A stretch of DNA of 5,099 nt from Sphingomonadales bacterium (GTDB taxonomy: Bacteria > Pseudomonadota > Alphaproteobacteria > Sphingomonadales > Sphingomonadaceae), in contig JAFLDC010000238.1 of NCBI GenBank assembly GCA_017302775.1, positions 1 to 5,099 of the forward strand, written 5' to 3'. Shown here in pieces: positions 5,058 to 5,099 of the stretch. The notes under the pieces were generated by a model, which saw nothing but the letters and a program-made list of their open reading frames with translations, searched no databases and was not told the DNA's origin. Made by a program: the position numbers and the translations under genes. Each line of letters begins with the position of its first letter. Within the stretch, counting starts at the first letter, position 1.

Positions 5058-5099
5058 TCCCCGGCGATTGACCGGCATCAATTACCGGCTTTCCTTTTT
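5046..5099 (+). terminator. Possible terminator region after the DUF2585 gene
   Basis: A seven-base-pair hairpin (5046-5052 with 5059-5065, loop 5053-5058, one G-U pair) spans the DUF2585 stop codon. A second, weak one pairs ATTGA (5067-5071) with TCAAT (5078-5082), and TTTCCTTTTT runs to the window edge. Neither hairpin sits directly against the T-run, and the sequence ends there, so a terminator is only possible. CCGGC occurs three times here, at 5061, 5072 and 5085. Confidence 0.22.

Noticed and set aside
1..5099. A gene system such as a defence island, phage, transposon, CRISPR array or secondary-metabolite cluster
   Set aside because: No integrase, transposase, repeat array, nuclease, toxin or synthase is visible; all six genes belong to known chromosomal families with similar composition.
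1..5099. tRNA, rRNA, riboswitch or other structured RNA genes
   Set aside because: The longest gap between genes is 98 bases and none contains a cloverleaf, T-box, or other fold I recognise; in particular no phenylalanine leader peptide or attenuator precedes pheA in its 30-base gap.

Overview
The window is GC-rich and tightly packed, with six protein-coding genes and no gap between genes longer than about 100 bases. Several proteins point to an alphaproteobacterium, most likely of the order Sphingomonadales. These are a DUF2585 (UPF0314) membrane protein of the alphaproteobacterial type, a CrtI-type carotenoid desaturase, and a PheA with the 'FQGAPG...CFSFEDA...PIENSQHGRVADIHFLLPESG' style of sequence. 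The order-level call is an inference from remembered family resemblance, not from a search.

Layout. Positions 1-2981 hold three minus-strand genes read right to left: a phytoene-desaturase-type gene (crtI), a LOG-family nucleotide phosphoribohydrolase, and prephenate dehydratase (pheA, cut by the left edge). crtI and the LOG gene overlap by four bases (TTGA) and are probably translationally coupled. pheA follows after 30 bases and seems to have its own promoter as well. A GNAT acetyltransferase (3038-3586, plus) diverges from crtI and converges on a secreted DUF2059-type protein (3583-4359, minus), the two stop codons overlapping. A DUF2585 integral membrane protein (4458-5057, plus) diverges from the DUF2059 gene. 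The last 42 bases hold weak hairpins and a T-run that may be a terminator.

How the genes relate. They look like ordinary housekeeping and accessory genes, not one system: carotenoid synthesis, purine/cytokinin-type nucleotide cleavage, phenylalanine synthesis, small-molecule acetylation, and two conserved proteins of unknown function. I see no mobile element, CRISPR array, tRNA, rRNA or phage gene, and no convincing new system.

The points most worth a second look are: a shared promoter layout (TTGnnn, 17 bases, TAGGnn, 7 bases, ATG) in front of both pheA and the DUF2585 gene, which suggests leaderless transcripts; an internal duplication in the DUF2059 protein; two TTG start codons supported by Shine-Dalgarno sequences; and the row of conserved-looking acidic and histidine residues in and near the membrane segments of the DUF2585 protein.
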